Source: Prostheceraeus crozeri | Lineage: Eukaryota; Platyhelminthes; Polycladida; Euryleptidae | Length of the DNA stretch: 64,000 nucleotides | Direction of reading: 5' to 3' | NCBI GenBank assembly: GCA_907163375.1 | Contig: CAJQUW010010458.1 | Coordinates: 248,001 to 312,000, forward strand | Shown here: positions 52,195 through 64,000 of the stretch, piece by piece | Position numbering within the stretch: position 1 is the stretch's first letter | How the letters are laid out: each line of letters starts with the position of its first letter | Translations under genes and position numbers: made by a program | Notes under the pieces: model-generated | Databases searched by the model: none | Seen by the model: the letters and a program-made list of their open reading frames with translations, nothing else | Told to the model about the DNA's origin: nothing

Positions 52195-52865
52195 GGCTCT
52201 TGTGGAAATAGCCATGCATGTTTCAGGTGTATTCACCACCCTTCATCAGTGTACAAATGAGAGAGAGAACAATAGATTTACAATATTTATATACAGAGTT
52301 CAAATCGTCGGAATTGATTGCCACAAAGACAAAATTGCGTAGTTCGGGTCTGGACATTCAATAGGTCGTCGGAGTTGAATTCTTTGATGAATAAGGCTTC
52401 AGAAAGTTTTGTTACCCAAGGATTGGAATGATACACAATCTGGAAATTCGTGACTTTAAGAAAGTGCAAATGCATGCTAATTTCAGATGGCGGCCTGCCT
52501 TTTATGTGTTCATTTATTCTAGTGATAAAATGCCTTTCAGTTTCCCCAATGTAGCATTTATTACAATGTTCACATGGGTATTTATAGACTATAGAAGAGG
52601 AAAACTCTGTATACAAATATTGTAAATTTATTGTTTTCTCTCTCATTTGTACACTGATCAAGGGTAGCGAATCCACCTGAAACATATTTGGTTGTTTCCA
52701 CAAGGTTCGTTCTTCATAAAAAATAACAATCACATGACTCGCAGGAGGACCATTCCTAAGATAATATGAAAGCAATCTAACAACATTTTGATTTGGGAAC
52801 TCCCTGAAGCCCACTGATACAATGTCTCCACTCATAATAATGAAAAAATCACATTCACAGTTCAC
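52195..52865 (-). mobile_element. Penelope-like retroelement fragment with GIY-YIG domain and hammerhead-like core
   Basis: The minus-strand frame 52,865-52,287 ends in a GIY-YIG endonuclease: SSIVYKYPCEHCNKCYIGET, RINEHIKG, SEISMHLHF and SEALFIKEF. That is the C-terminal domain of Penelope-like elements. The two ends, 52,195-52,270 and 52,630-52,715, are inverted copies of about 80 bp. The minus strand at about 52,219-52,247 reads CTGATGA, an 18-base imperfect stem, then GAAAC, the conserved boxes of a hammerhead ribozyme; the inverted copy has CTGATCA in place of the first box. Penelope-like elements are known to carry such ribozymes. The reverse transcriptase is absent, so this is a 5'-truncated fragment. 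Confidence 0.75.
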
Positions 52866-53789
52866 AATATTTATTCATAACATACAGCATGTGGATATTA
52901 ATAACTATAAAATGCGACTATTAGATTAGCAACAATTCAACTTGGTGTTTGGCTACTCTCTGCTGTCCGATCATCAGGAAGGCTAAGACTTGGCCGAGAT
53001 GCAAGTTACAGATTTTTTTCCATGTAAGTGTTGAAAAGTTGATATTGCCGTAGCACTCAGAGCGCATGAGCATTAATTTACAGCCCTTGTTCAATTTTAC
53101 AGTCCTTGGTCAGCAGATTACAGTCCCTGGTCAACTTTGCAGTCTTTGCAGTCAACACTTTGCAGTTCATGGTGAACTTTTAAGCTGCAAAGTACATTTA
53201 CGTCATAATGTTATTTTCTTCATACCTTATTTTGATTGTAATTTGTTGAATACAATTGACAATTGTCTAAATCCTGCATGTGAAACATAGTAGCATTACG
53301 ATGTGCTCAACTGAATCACATCGACCTAATGCAGAATCCAAAATATGAAATTGATAAAAAATTTATAAGTGACATAATTATTTATTTTGCTTTTCTGTCA
53401 GATACCTGACAGTATTCGACAAAATTGACTCCATCGATCTTCTCATCTTTTGCTACTAGCATCGTATCTTAAACTGCTGTTGCTTCCTTTATTATCATTT
53501 CTTTTTTTAAATCGCTATTTAGTTAATTAATAGAATGTAACAAATATTGGACTTTACAGAATAATTCTGATCAAATTGAAATTCAAAAGTCTTCTTTTGC
53601 GATGTTTAGTAACCTGTGTCTGTTCCTAGTCCATGGATAGAAATATTGTGCATTTCTACTATCAGTAAGTTGCGTAAACTACGCAAGTGGGACTGAGATA
53701 TTCAATCTCCCGTCCAAGTTGATTTTACCACCATTTTTGAATGTTAGCGTTTTCTGGTTTTGATACTGTCTGCAAGTTAATCCTGTTTT
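52866..53789. other. No gene recognised
   Basis: Contains a short internal repetition of the phrase CAGTCC(C)TGGTCA at about 53,080-53,160. Otherwise featureless. Confidence 0.4.
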
Positions 53790-54170
53790 TTGACTGGTAT
53801 GGAGTGCTTTCGTGTTTACTTATTGAAAAGTAGTTAATTGCGCTTTTCTAGTTGGTATTTTTTCCGTTGGATCGTCTTGAAGACAATTCTCTCCTCTTGC
53901 CTGATATAAAAATTTTCACATATATTTTGTTTTCTGAAATATATGTGACATTATGTTAGCAAAATCAGTGAGACTGTCTGATAGTTAACGCTTGTATGCA
54001 GCTGATAAGGGATGTTTAAACATCAACTGGTTTTGGCAATTAAATACACTGGCTGGTTTTAGATTTATCTCATCATTTTTTTATTATTGAACATTTTTTC
54101 TGCATCTTTTGAATACAGCTATGTTTCATTTCTATCCCTTAGACCATACATGTGTTTTTAGTCTTTTCAT
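53790..54170 (+). repeat. Diverged tandem duplication, copy 1
   Basis: Matches 54,283-54,668 in direct orientation over its length. Shared phrases in order: GGAGTGCTTTC, AGTAGTTAATTG, GAGACTGTC, TTGTATGCAGCTGAT, AATACACT and AATACAGCTA. Identity looks about 70-75 percent with many small gaps. No coding frame. Confidence 0.75.
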
Positions 54171-54282
54171 ATTCAGCCGTCCACATATCGCCATCTTTCT
54201 AAGCCCTAGATGTAGACATGGATCATGAATAAAAATCTCTTGAAGCATGCAGATGATGCTGTTTGTATGTTATAGCTTTTTT

Positions 54283-54668
54283 ATGAATGGTGTGGAGTGC
54301 TTTCATCTTTACTGAAAGGTAGAAGTAGTTAATTGTGCTTTTCGTGTTGGTATTTTTGTTTCGGTTGGATTGTCGAAGAAAATTCTCTTGTATGATAAAA
54401 GATTTTAAATATATGTTCTTTTTTGAAATATTCCTGTGATATCATCATGTTACCAAAATCAATGAGACTGTCAGATAGTTGGCGTTTGTATGCAGCTGAT
54501 TAGGCATGTCTAATCATTTTGTAACGGCATTTCAATACACTATGTAGTTTGTGTTTTGCTCATCAATAATTTTTATACTTAAAACTAATGCTTTCGGTGG
54601 ATTTCCTTAATACAGCTACGCTTTATTTCTGTCCCTTACTAAAGTCCTATCGTTTTAGTATTTTGACA
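54283..54668 (+). repeat. Diverged tandem duplication, copy 2
   Basis: Direct partner of 53,790-54,170, separated by about 110 bp. It is either an old local duplication or two copies of an unnamed repeat. Confidence 0.75.
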
Positions 54669-57600
54669 TCATGCCTCTCCTCAATTCATTCTTTCATTCA
54701 ACGACTGAATGAATATCCTCATCCAGTTCCTAACCTCAAGTGCGTTCTACCTTGATTACATGACTGCAAGACTGTGATATGTTTGATCTATGATTATTGA
54801 CTTCATTGTCATATCATGCTTAGTCTTATCTTCAATTTACGGTATCTCATCGTTATCGCTTCACCTGTCTGTTCAAGGAGAAGTGCATGCCACGAAGCTA
54901 GATAAACGAAATACTACAAGTTGTTTAAATACTCTACATTTGAATAATACAATTGATAAATTCAAAAATCTCCGTATTTCTTGCATACTTGCGTTTACGA
55001 TGACCTATGCGAATATGTGCAACCTTAATTGATTCACGATTCATGTAAAGGCATTGCAAGCATTTAAATGTATGTTGTTTTAATGCTATGGCATCATTAT
55101 GAAATGAAAGCCCGTCCAAGATGTTAATCAGTTTTTATTTATGTGAAGAAGATGAATGTAGAGAAGTTATGTCTATTTATAATAAAAATTATCAGGGCAT
55201 CATTGATTTTTCTCAAATCAATCAAAATATATATGAAAATACAAATAACAGCTGTCTTTCATGTATATTCTTGAAAGAATTCATTCTAACATATCATAAA
55301 TTGTATTTCTTTGATAGCTATGGAAAACAAATTTTGTGTAACAGACTACTGAGAATACTGTGCGTATTCTTATTACCGTATGGATAACTGTTTTCATTCA
55401 ATGTAGAAGGAAATTAGCCCTACAGAGACTGGTAGGTAGCATATAATTTATGTCAAGCTAAATTGCTTAGTCTCAATCTAAATAGAAATGAAGTTGTTTC
55501 GCATCATCCTATGCTCACCTATCATTGGAATATTGCTACATTGCTCATGCGCTGTTCACCACCTCTCAGTTGTTTCGTTCAGAAATCGGAGACTGTTGTA
55601 TTCACTCAGCTGACAATAAAGATTCTCATCAGCAGGTCAGGCTTTGACAAATTTCTATTCCTGTTCCAATCTCCTTAGTATGAAAACTTCATTGAGTGGC
55701 TGAAATTCGATCTTCGCTGACTTTATTGTCTAGACAGCGAATGATTGCCCGAGCGACGTCAATTCATGCACTCACCATGATAACTATGATATAACATTCA
55801 TTTACCGTCATTCCACGCACGTGAGGCAGCGGACTCTACTGCTGTGATTGCTGTGTCGAGTGCGGCGGCTTGAATGATAGATATCTCAGTGAATCGTGTC
55901 TTTGTCTTTCTGTTTTCAACTAAAGTGAGGATTATCAATTCCATCTGTATTCAAGAAGATTCGAAGAAACTCCAACATCTACTTCGACATGCTGCATCGA
56001 ATTTCATTTTAAATGTTTGCTTGTATCGCTTGGTTCTTTTTGAAATATAACAATGTATTGCGTTTTCAATCCGATTTTATGTATAATGAAGTTCTCCAAT
56101 TATTAAATCAGTTGATAAAAACCGCATCTGCCCAACTGTATGCAACAGCTCAAACAGAGTTAATACACGTGTGATGAGCTCTTTAATATTTCTTAATGCG
56201 AATTTTACCATTTAATCAACGATAGACATACCAAGAAAACAACGCAAGATTCCTTTCTTCTACGTTTAAAATTGTGCCGATCATTTATCATAGATGTCAG
56301 CAGCTCAACTCACAACTGCGGACTGATGTAATTATACCCAAAAAAGCTCACAGTAGGAGCCGTGCCGCCAATTTCTCCCACCAACATAGTTTTTTTCAAG
56401 GCAACGAACAATCTCATGGCCGCGCCTAAGGCGAATTGCTAATGCCACGTTGAAATTGATATGAACGGATCGACAGTTTTTTTTTATTTTGCCCTTAAAT
56501 TGACTGTCAGAAAATGTTAGATCCCCATCTTCCTTCCTAAGCTTGAATAACTGTGCACAATTTGGCTCGATTTTGACCCTCAAAAATCTTTCTTCGCCTT
56601 TGTAGGAAATGGTATTGAGATGAAATGTTAGACCTTCTCATGAGGTCTAGGCATTCACTAAAGCTTTGTATTCCAAGTTTAAGAATTAAAAATTTCTCAA
56701 AACTCTTGTCTGTAGGCCCGTCGAAAGGAAAAATCACTGCTTTTTTTCAATAGATTATCTCTCAAAGTTGGAGTTGAATTTGAGAAAACCGTACGATGAA
56801 GAGATGTTAAATTTGCTGAATTTTCAATTGACGCGTGTCCCATGATGATGACGTAAAAACTGTCGCCTACAAACGCTCCGAAAGATATATTAGACAGATT
56901 TTCAAGGCGAGATTGAGGCTAAACTGTTGACATTCATGCCTTGACAAACCTTTACTCTCGATTCCTCCCTAGAATCTATCCGTGGTCAAAATTTCAATCA
57001 CCCTTGGTCAAAACTGCGACCTGTAGACTGATCGAAACTTTTTTTCTTGACCCTGTCGATAACAAGAATCATTGTATGAAGTATACCCATAGACTTCTTA
57101 ATGTCATGGTATGGCCAACAAATAGGACGGTAAGATATCTAGCATCTTCCAGATGGAGCTACATGCATAGAAATATATTACCTTCACTCAATTATAAGTC
57201 CTTTTCAGTACTCTGAGCGATATCGTTGTCGGGAGAGTATTGCCATCGCTCCTCGTACTGAAAACTTGACCTTTTAATCTTCGTGAAAATAATGATGAAT
57301 TTATCTTACATAGCCTATTAACACAATTTTGTGCACAATAAATTCTATCACATCACAAGAAGTTGATGTAACATATCTGAGCTCTGAGAATCCGTCTCCA
57401 CTGCAGCTTTCTTTCTTAGTTCATAATAAATTACCCGAATGTGGCATGATTGCTACACGTCGCAATTTTAGCAGTAAAACAATATTCCAGCTGAAATGAA
57501 GTAAATTGTTATCTGTCGAGATTAAATTCAATGATATCGGTTTTTGGCAACAATCTGCAGCAAGAATGTTTCAAAACCTTCGGTAATTTGTATTGACAAC

Positions 57601-59484
57601 TATGTAAGAATACTACGTCCATAAAACATAGAACAATGAGACTGTCCTGTGACCACCAAATCTTATCTGAGAGAAATCGAAATAATGAGCGATGGTATCC
57701 GAGAAGCAATGTATTTTTGTTGCCACATCGTTAGGGTAGAGCTGGCTTTGGGTAAGCTTCGACTGGATCTCGAACCTTAACAGTAGGACCACAAGTGCTC
57801 TCATAGGCCTAGTATTGAAAGTATTAAGAATAGTTAGGAATTCAGAACACTTAAAGGGATACCACAGTTTGAGGCCGTTATAAAAATTCTTTAGAACATG
57901 CTTCCAAATGGGAATTGCATTTGAATGAGTTTTCGGAAAACACCGGCTGTTGATGAAAATTCTTGTTATTTCAAAGACCACAATCTTCCCTGCCAAAAGC
58001 ACAACTGGAGTTTTCCGAAAAATGTATTCAAAGAAGCGTGATGAAATGCCTGCTTATCAAATTCGGATGACTCATTCTTGTTGAGTCATTCCGACGGTGA
58101 TAAATCTGTCGACCATTGGCCATAGTCGACATTGTCCTAACCAGTATTGTTTGACCATAGGAACATTGTCCCCACTCTTTTTTAAGCGTTGATTTTTGTC
58201 CCACACACCTTGAAGCCGTCTGTAGTACATTTCTAATATTTTCCTTTATTATTACAGAACGTGCTGGATTATCATCTCAGGCAGAATATTTCATGATTCC
58301 ATCTGACTTCTCCTTGTCCATCTTGATGCATCAAGCAGTTCAGCCTGCAGGCATGCATGCACTTTTTAGATCTTGAAGCGCTAAATACACTGGCCACAGT
58401 TGTTGAGAACAGCAAGGTTTCAATCAAGAAAGGAAGATTGCTATTACAATCAATGTCGAATAAGGCATGGCTCTGAGATAATACAATATCCTTGGGCACG
58501 GTTAAGGGATGTAATGATCAGACGATAATGGGGAAAGCAAATAATGCTTCGAGCTCCATCTCCTTCAAGAGGCTGCTTACGCTTTTAACATCAACTAATG
58601 AAAGTGACATCAGCTGTCGTAATCGTTTCAGTCAAATGAAATGTTTCATTATCTGCGACCTGTGATCATTATTTGATATGACCGCTGTCTTCGCAAATCG
58701 AACAATTGTATAATCCTTCATACGTACGAAGTAGAAATAACGAACTTGGAGGCCATAACAAAGGAATCCATTGCTAAATCAGACTATCGTCGTTCGGTAT
58801 TCGGAATGTTTTATTTGCTTGTTGATTGGCACGGTACGCTCTCTGTACGAGTATCTTGCAACAGAAAAATAGATTATGATGTCAATGCTGTTGTGTTCTT
58901 CAATCCGCAGTCGCAATATGTAACAGATTTTTACATGTATACTTGCATAACATAATAAGTTGCACATGTTAATTTTAGCTTGTCCCCCACCCTTTGGAGT
59001 ACGATGCGTCGCCCTTGCTGTCGACCTCGATTAATGGAAACAGTTATTTAGATGCAATTCGAAGAACATACAGAAACGCTAACATACAAAACATGATCAA
59101 TAGCAATCATACCAAAAAACTGTAAATTGCATATCGATACCTCAAACAAGCAGCGATCGATACAAAAAAACAGTCAAGAAACTCGACCATCAAAATTCTG
59201 AAAATCATTTCAAACTATGTTTGCATTATTTAGAAGGCAAAAATTCCGAAGCACGTTCGGTGATATGGTATGAATAATCTTATCAAACTTCATTTGAGAG
59301 CTGACTATGAGGTAGATGATATTGATAAAGAAGAAAATGTCTTCCTGGCCAAGGTCGATTGAATTCTCAGAGCTGTCAGTGGTGCCGCATTTCATCTGCT
59401 AGTCAGTGAAGAATAAGCGACAACAAGACCACTTTTCACTATGGCATTACTTGATGATAAACATGAAGAACTTTGCTCAATACT
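54669..59484. other. No gene recognised
   Basis: About 4.8 kb of AT-rich DNA with short frames lacking family signatures. Nothing I can support. Confidence 0.5.
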
Positions 59485-59650
59485 GCAGCAGGATGGTTCA
59501 GTTGGTAATGCACTACATGTAAATTAATTCGTTCACAAGGTCCTGAGTTCGAGACTGACTTGTGAATTATCTGATAATTACCTGACAAATTTTTGAGAGT
59601 GAGAATGTTGTCTTAGTCCCGAAATGTAATCGTGGTGTAGTATATTGAAG
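59485..59650 (+). mobile_element. tRNA-derived SINE or tRNA-like repeat
   Basis: The head has A-box-like TGGTTCAGTTGGTAATGC and B-box-like GAGTTCGAGACT at tRNA-like spacing. A non-tRNA body with TTTTTGAGAGTGAGAATG follows. Acceptor arms do not pair, so it is a SINE and not a tRNA gene. Confidence 0.55.
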
Positions 59651-61884
59651 GAATGCAATGCACAAAGATAAGACGAATCTTGCCAATCAATTCCATGTGG
59701 TTAATGAGTAATACTTTTATCATTTACCCTTCTTAGCTCCCACAGCTAAGTACAGAACTATTTCAGGCAATGATGATAATAATATTAATTAAAAACACAC
59801 TTTGGTATGGACTAGAAGCGAAACGTTGTATGCTATTTACGAAACTGTTGTATCTTTCTGATGTAACAAAAGACGAAAAAAGCTGCAAGTCTACAATATG
59901 ACAATGGGTGAAATAAGGCCTAAAATAAGAAATAAATCACGACGCATATTAATGTTCGTTGGTCCAACTTCTAATACACTCCCATCTCCCTCTATTCAAT
60001 TGAAGGAAATTTGTTTATAGCTTATGTCATAAAAAGTCATCGTGTTGAAGATCATGGTCGAAATTGCAAGAAACATTGCATTGGTGCATCACACCGAAGT
60101 CCTAACTTAATGGCTCAACTTCACGGTGACTTAAGGCATAGACGCTATACTAGCATAAGTACATGTATCAAACAACGTTTAAGTAAAACGTCGGGGCGGA
60201 GCTATTCGAAGCGAAAAGATTTTGCAGTGACGTTCATTCAAGGGCAGTGTGATATTGAAGAAACACGGTAATCATTCTCTCCTACGTTTTCCGAATGCTT
60301 GCTGCATCGGTAGCCACAGCGAACGTTCGTCATTGCACACAAATTATAAATTTAAGTTCTCCGATGGGTCAGAACAGGAGAGAATTTCTTTCCTTGTTTC
60401 CATTTGAACAAAATTTGATGAGAAAAATCATTCCGACTCACTAAATTGTTGACATGTCTACAATACTGAAACTATTACGTAACGCACACAAGTTCACAAG
60501 CTGACAATAACGATGACTGATGTAATGGATAGAATTACAAAACGACTTTTCTAATGATTTCTAGGTCTCTCTGTTTTCTCAAAATCATTTGAATAATTGG
60601 TTTTGATAATTTGTTGCTGTATCCATTATTTTAATTATTCAATCGCTACTTAGCATATGAACTTGTGACCATTATGAACTCAATTGTGAAAGAGCATACA
60701 TAAAACAGAGCAGTTGACCGGTTGAAATAATGAATATATATTTCCTTTTAAAACTTAATTCACACAATTAGGTGTCCGACTCAATTTCAATGACACACTG
60801 ACTTAATTCAAAATAATCACACTTTGAAGTTGCAGGAGATTATTATTAAGTTCAATCATCCATTAATAAGATGCGCTGCCCCGAGTCTCCTATCCCTTAA
60901 CTGCTTGGATTCACAAATCAATGAAGCGTGTATTATGTTAGAGCACGTGAGAGGCTCTCCTGCATCATAGATCACTTTGACCAAGTGTACGCGACCATTA
61001 GTGATCTTAATAAATCAGAATCGCTAATAATGCAAAATCGATTCATTACTTCCGCCATGCCGGATCTATGCAAGCGAGAATTCGTGCTGGTTGGGTCAAG
61101 AGGATAACGTGGGTTTCTTCACTTTCCTAATTTTAGATGTCTGCATTTACCTAGCATGAATCCTTGTTGGACAATCAGGCGCGAATTTCTCATTTATTTT
61201 ACATTCACTATGTGATAATTGATGTGCAGTGATAGGAGAAGATATATAAAGCAGCGAAAGTTGTGAATGATTGTCGTCAACCCAGTTTCATTCCACTATT
61301 CCTGTTTCCGGGTACGGCCGGACTCATCTACCCTCCACAGAGATAATTAGAACACATTTTCTCACACTTTTATCTCTTCGAATAGCTCTCCTTCATCAAA
61401 CGAATCCTCTTCAATCTGCACCAAAAATCCCGGTGTTTTCAGAATTCGACTTCAAATTACAGCAGTCCACGTCTCCTCGCTACCTGGCGAGTTTCGATTG
61501 AAACTCATCACATCTACAAACTGTGACAACTTTTCGCATCAAGCTTCTGACAATCGCCACATGGATTGACTTCCCGCAATTAGCGGTGGTCATTCATAAA
61601 TTTCCGTCAAATATATAACATATTACTGTAATATATAACTTATATTTATAAATTTTCAAATCCTTTCTACATGTAAGACCTATTTCATAAATTCAAGCGC
61701 TACTTCTGAGCATGGCCATGAAACTTCAATTGCCATTAATTCGACAGAGCAATTAATTCATTCTAATTACAGCAGGGGCAATCCAATTCAATGAATAGTC
61801 TGAAGCTTACAAAAAACTAAACAGTGAATTGTTTAAAATGGATTTTTTACTCAATTCTACCCTATCCACTGTATGAAGTGATCA
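59651..61884. other. No gene recognised
   Basis: A TATA-like GATATATAAAGC at 61,240-61,251 precedes a 76-codon plus-strand frame (61,271-61,501) of low-complexity appearance and no family. I do not call it a gene. The rest is featureless. Confidence 0.4.
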
Positions 61885-62052
61885 AAGTAAACTTGGTGTA
61901 GGGGACAACCCTCCTGCACTCGCAATTCTCACCAAGTTGCGGTTGTAATCTCTCGTGAGAGCGGTGGAGCATCACGAGTTAAACAGATTCGAACCCTGGA
62001 CTGTCTGCACTTCTGCACCGAAAAGCGACTCTCAACAAACTGAGTTATCCCA
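61885..62052 (-). mobile_element. tRNA-derived SINE
   Basis: On the minus strand: GGGATAACTCAGTTTGTTGA (A-box region) and AGGGTTCGAATC (B-box) at tRNA spacing, then a body ending near GTTGTCCCCTACACC. The 3' acceptor half of a tRNA is missing, so this is a SINE. Confidence 0.6.
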
Positions 62053-64000
62053 ACATTTAACATGAGCTGAGTGTACCTATTTGTCCTTGTAATTGGACTT
62101 AAATGTCAGTGCACGCACGTTATTGCAGATAAGTTCCATAACGTCATCAGTGTTTTTAAAGGCATCGAATGCTGTATCTCAAATGCCAATGCTCAATCAT
62201 AAAAGCAATCAGTTTGTGATAATTTGGAAGGAGTACATTTCTTTTGCAAACATAGATACATAGCACGTTTGCATTATGTTGCATCCCGCTATGTTGCAAT
62301 GAGTCGATGTCATCAAGTAACTTATTGCAATACAATGAATTCTTTCAACCCCTCCATTCGAAACTGTACAGTGCCTACAGATTTTGTATTTTCAAATGCT
62401 TGTAAAGAATGTTCATATACACAATCTTCGCATAACTTCGTTAACGGATGGGTGAGAACGAACCTCGGCTGCTTAGTGATGAGCCTATATAATCGACCTC
62501 TACAACTTCCCTGTACGGCAAGTGCAAAAGTCAGCTGAATGAAGTCGACATTCCAAAATTACATCAAAGTGCAGGGAAACTTGATTTCTATCATGCTTCC
62601 AATTCCTTTCTACGATTTATGATTGGATAAAATTCCAGCGATTAACGGTAACTTCACAACTGTCAGATAATCTGAAAGGTATCTTTGACGAGTTGAATGC
62701 TAGTCAATAATAAGCATCCGCTTTTTGCGAGACATTTAAAAATGTTGTCTAGTCCCGACCACGATATTTGTACATCCTTTGAGGCTTGTAATGCCGATTA
62801 TTGCTCCAGTAGCGCTCAAAGCTCATGTTCTTTCCTAGCAAATTTCCTAAAAGTTTGGTAAGGGATTGACTGTTAGAGCAAACGTTATCAGACGCAACTT
62901 AGACTCACTCTAATTGCTTTTCATGAGTGCAGCGTGCTTCCAAAATTCCGTCATTCATGCACAAAGCTATTGACAAACACCAAACAGCGACCCTGGTGGA
63001 GAGCGTTGCCAGGTGAATCGATAGCTTTGTTGCCATCAAATTTGATTACTTCAACTTGCAAGTTTGAAGGAGGAATTTAAATGTCAAGGAGATAAGTATC
63101 CAAAAATAATTATTTTCTGTCGATTTCTGATATGAAAAATGAAATTAGGGAAAAGGCAATGACTGTAAAATTGATTAGAATTAATAGAAAATTTTCCGAA
63201 CCTGTCTAGGACAACTTCTCCATTAACGTCGATCTTAATGTTAAAAGTGGCCAATGTCCACTTATTTATCGCATCTTAGCATAATTATGACTCCTTAATA
63301 GAAAACCTACTTTCTATTTGATTGATTCTGCGGTAGATTTTTCGAATTATATTTTTCTGAAGCAATGAAATCTTTGTGTTTTGACGTTCTTCAGGTCAGA
63401 TATCATTCCACTGGTACTTTAATTAGAGATGTTTTTAAGCAATGGATAGAGGATGGCCATGCGATTCTCTGGGATATAAAGGGAAATTATTTGATGAATC
63501 CCGAAGGCTTCAGCCCTAGGGATGTATCAAATAATTTCACGAGCTATGTCAGCAGAATCGTATAGCCATCCTCTATCAGTTATAAAGTATGCAAGATTAT
63601 TAGGACCATAGATATTTGCGATGGAATCCTTCTATACCTAAATTTTCCTTGGGAACAAATTTTATCAGATATAGAATGGATTCTGAAATACGATTCTACA
63701 ACTATGTAATCTGGCGTACTTTATTAAAAAAAATGTCCATCTGATGAGTGCTTTGATGACTATAATTTGAGGGTAAGTTGGTGCCCGAATTAAAGCCTGT
63801 TCGAATGGAAAGCTGACTAACATAAAAGAAAATTCATGTCTATCTAGGGTGAATAGAAACTTCATGGCATTTATGATTTTGCTCTCATTAAAGTCCCAGG
63901 AGGATACAGAATTATTAGCATATGTGGGTTATTTTCATTTATTTATTGTGGAACTAGATAAGGTTGCTTCACAACTAACAAAAATCTCAATAAAAAACTT
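62053..64000. other. No gene recognised
   Basis: AT-rich DNA. The frames at 62,224-62,538 and 63,365-63,565 show no domain or splice context that I can support. Confidence 0.5.

Noticed and set aside
61271-61501. 76-codon frame after a TATA-like motif
   Set aside because: No homologue recognised and low complexity. The TATA motif alone is weak evidence in AT-rich DNA.
59485-62052. tRNA genes suggested by A- and B-box motifs
   Set aside because: Acceptor stems do not pair and the 3' halves are missing or replaced by repeat bodies. These are SINEs.

Overview
The window is metazoan genomic DNA: AT-rich, with spliced host genes (an LSM6 orthologue and the 3' exon of a rabaptin-like gene), tRNA-derived SINEs, foldback elements and cut-and-paste DNA transposons. 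The repeat mix suggests a marine invertebrate, but I cannot name the species from the sequence.

Region 1 (1 to about 28,790) is one Polinton/Maverick element. The window opens inside its left terminal inverted repeat. The right end carries the same repeat as a ladder of tandem units capped by G-runs. Between them are the family's hallmark genes: protein-primed DNA polymerase B (4275-8246), adenain-type cysteine protease, double-jelly-roll major capsid protein, retroviral-type integrase with chromodomain, and packaging ATPase. Accessory genes include two paralogous proteins at 8552-11528, two PC4-like ORFs in tandem, a clear two-lobe TATA-binding-protein (TBP) homologue, two RING-like proteins, a DEDDh-like exonuclease and a free-standing relative of the polymerase N-terminal domain. 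TATA boxes sit upstream of several genes, including the outermost gene at each end. Most frames are open and the inverted repeats are still very alike, so the insertion looks fairly young. It is nevertheless a fossil, with roughly half a dozen breaks plus a 6.9-kb pyrimidine tract (16,984-23,846) lodged in one gene between two copies of about 200 bp. Without that tract the element would be about 22 kb, a usual Polinton size.

Region 2 (28,885-32,043) is a nested set of DNA transposons: a hAT-type element with 8-bp target duplication, carrying a decayed Tc1/mariner-type element, which carries a short TA-flanked foldback element.

Region 3 (32,050-64,000) is host DNA. LSM6 lies on the minus strand in three exons (38228 down to 34392), with SINE and LINE fragments in and near its 3.5-kb first intron. 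A piggyBac element (41,598-44,362) has intact ends, TTAA duplications and a broken transposase that itself carries a foldback insertion. The last exon of a rabaptin-like gene lies at 46,805-47,299 (minus). The remaining 16 kb shows only repeats: a foldback element, a Penelope-like fragment with a hammerhead-like core, an old tandem duplication and two tRNA-type SINEs.

The most interesting unit is the Polinton's apparent transcription kit: its own TBP homologue, PC4-like proteins, TATA-box promoters, and genes whose first coding exon is just an ATG followed by a short intron with similar borders at both ends of the element.
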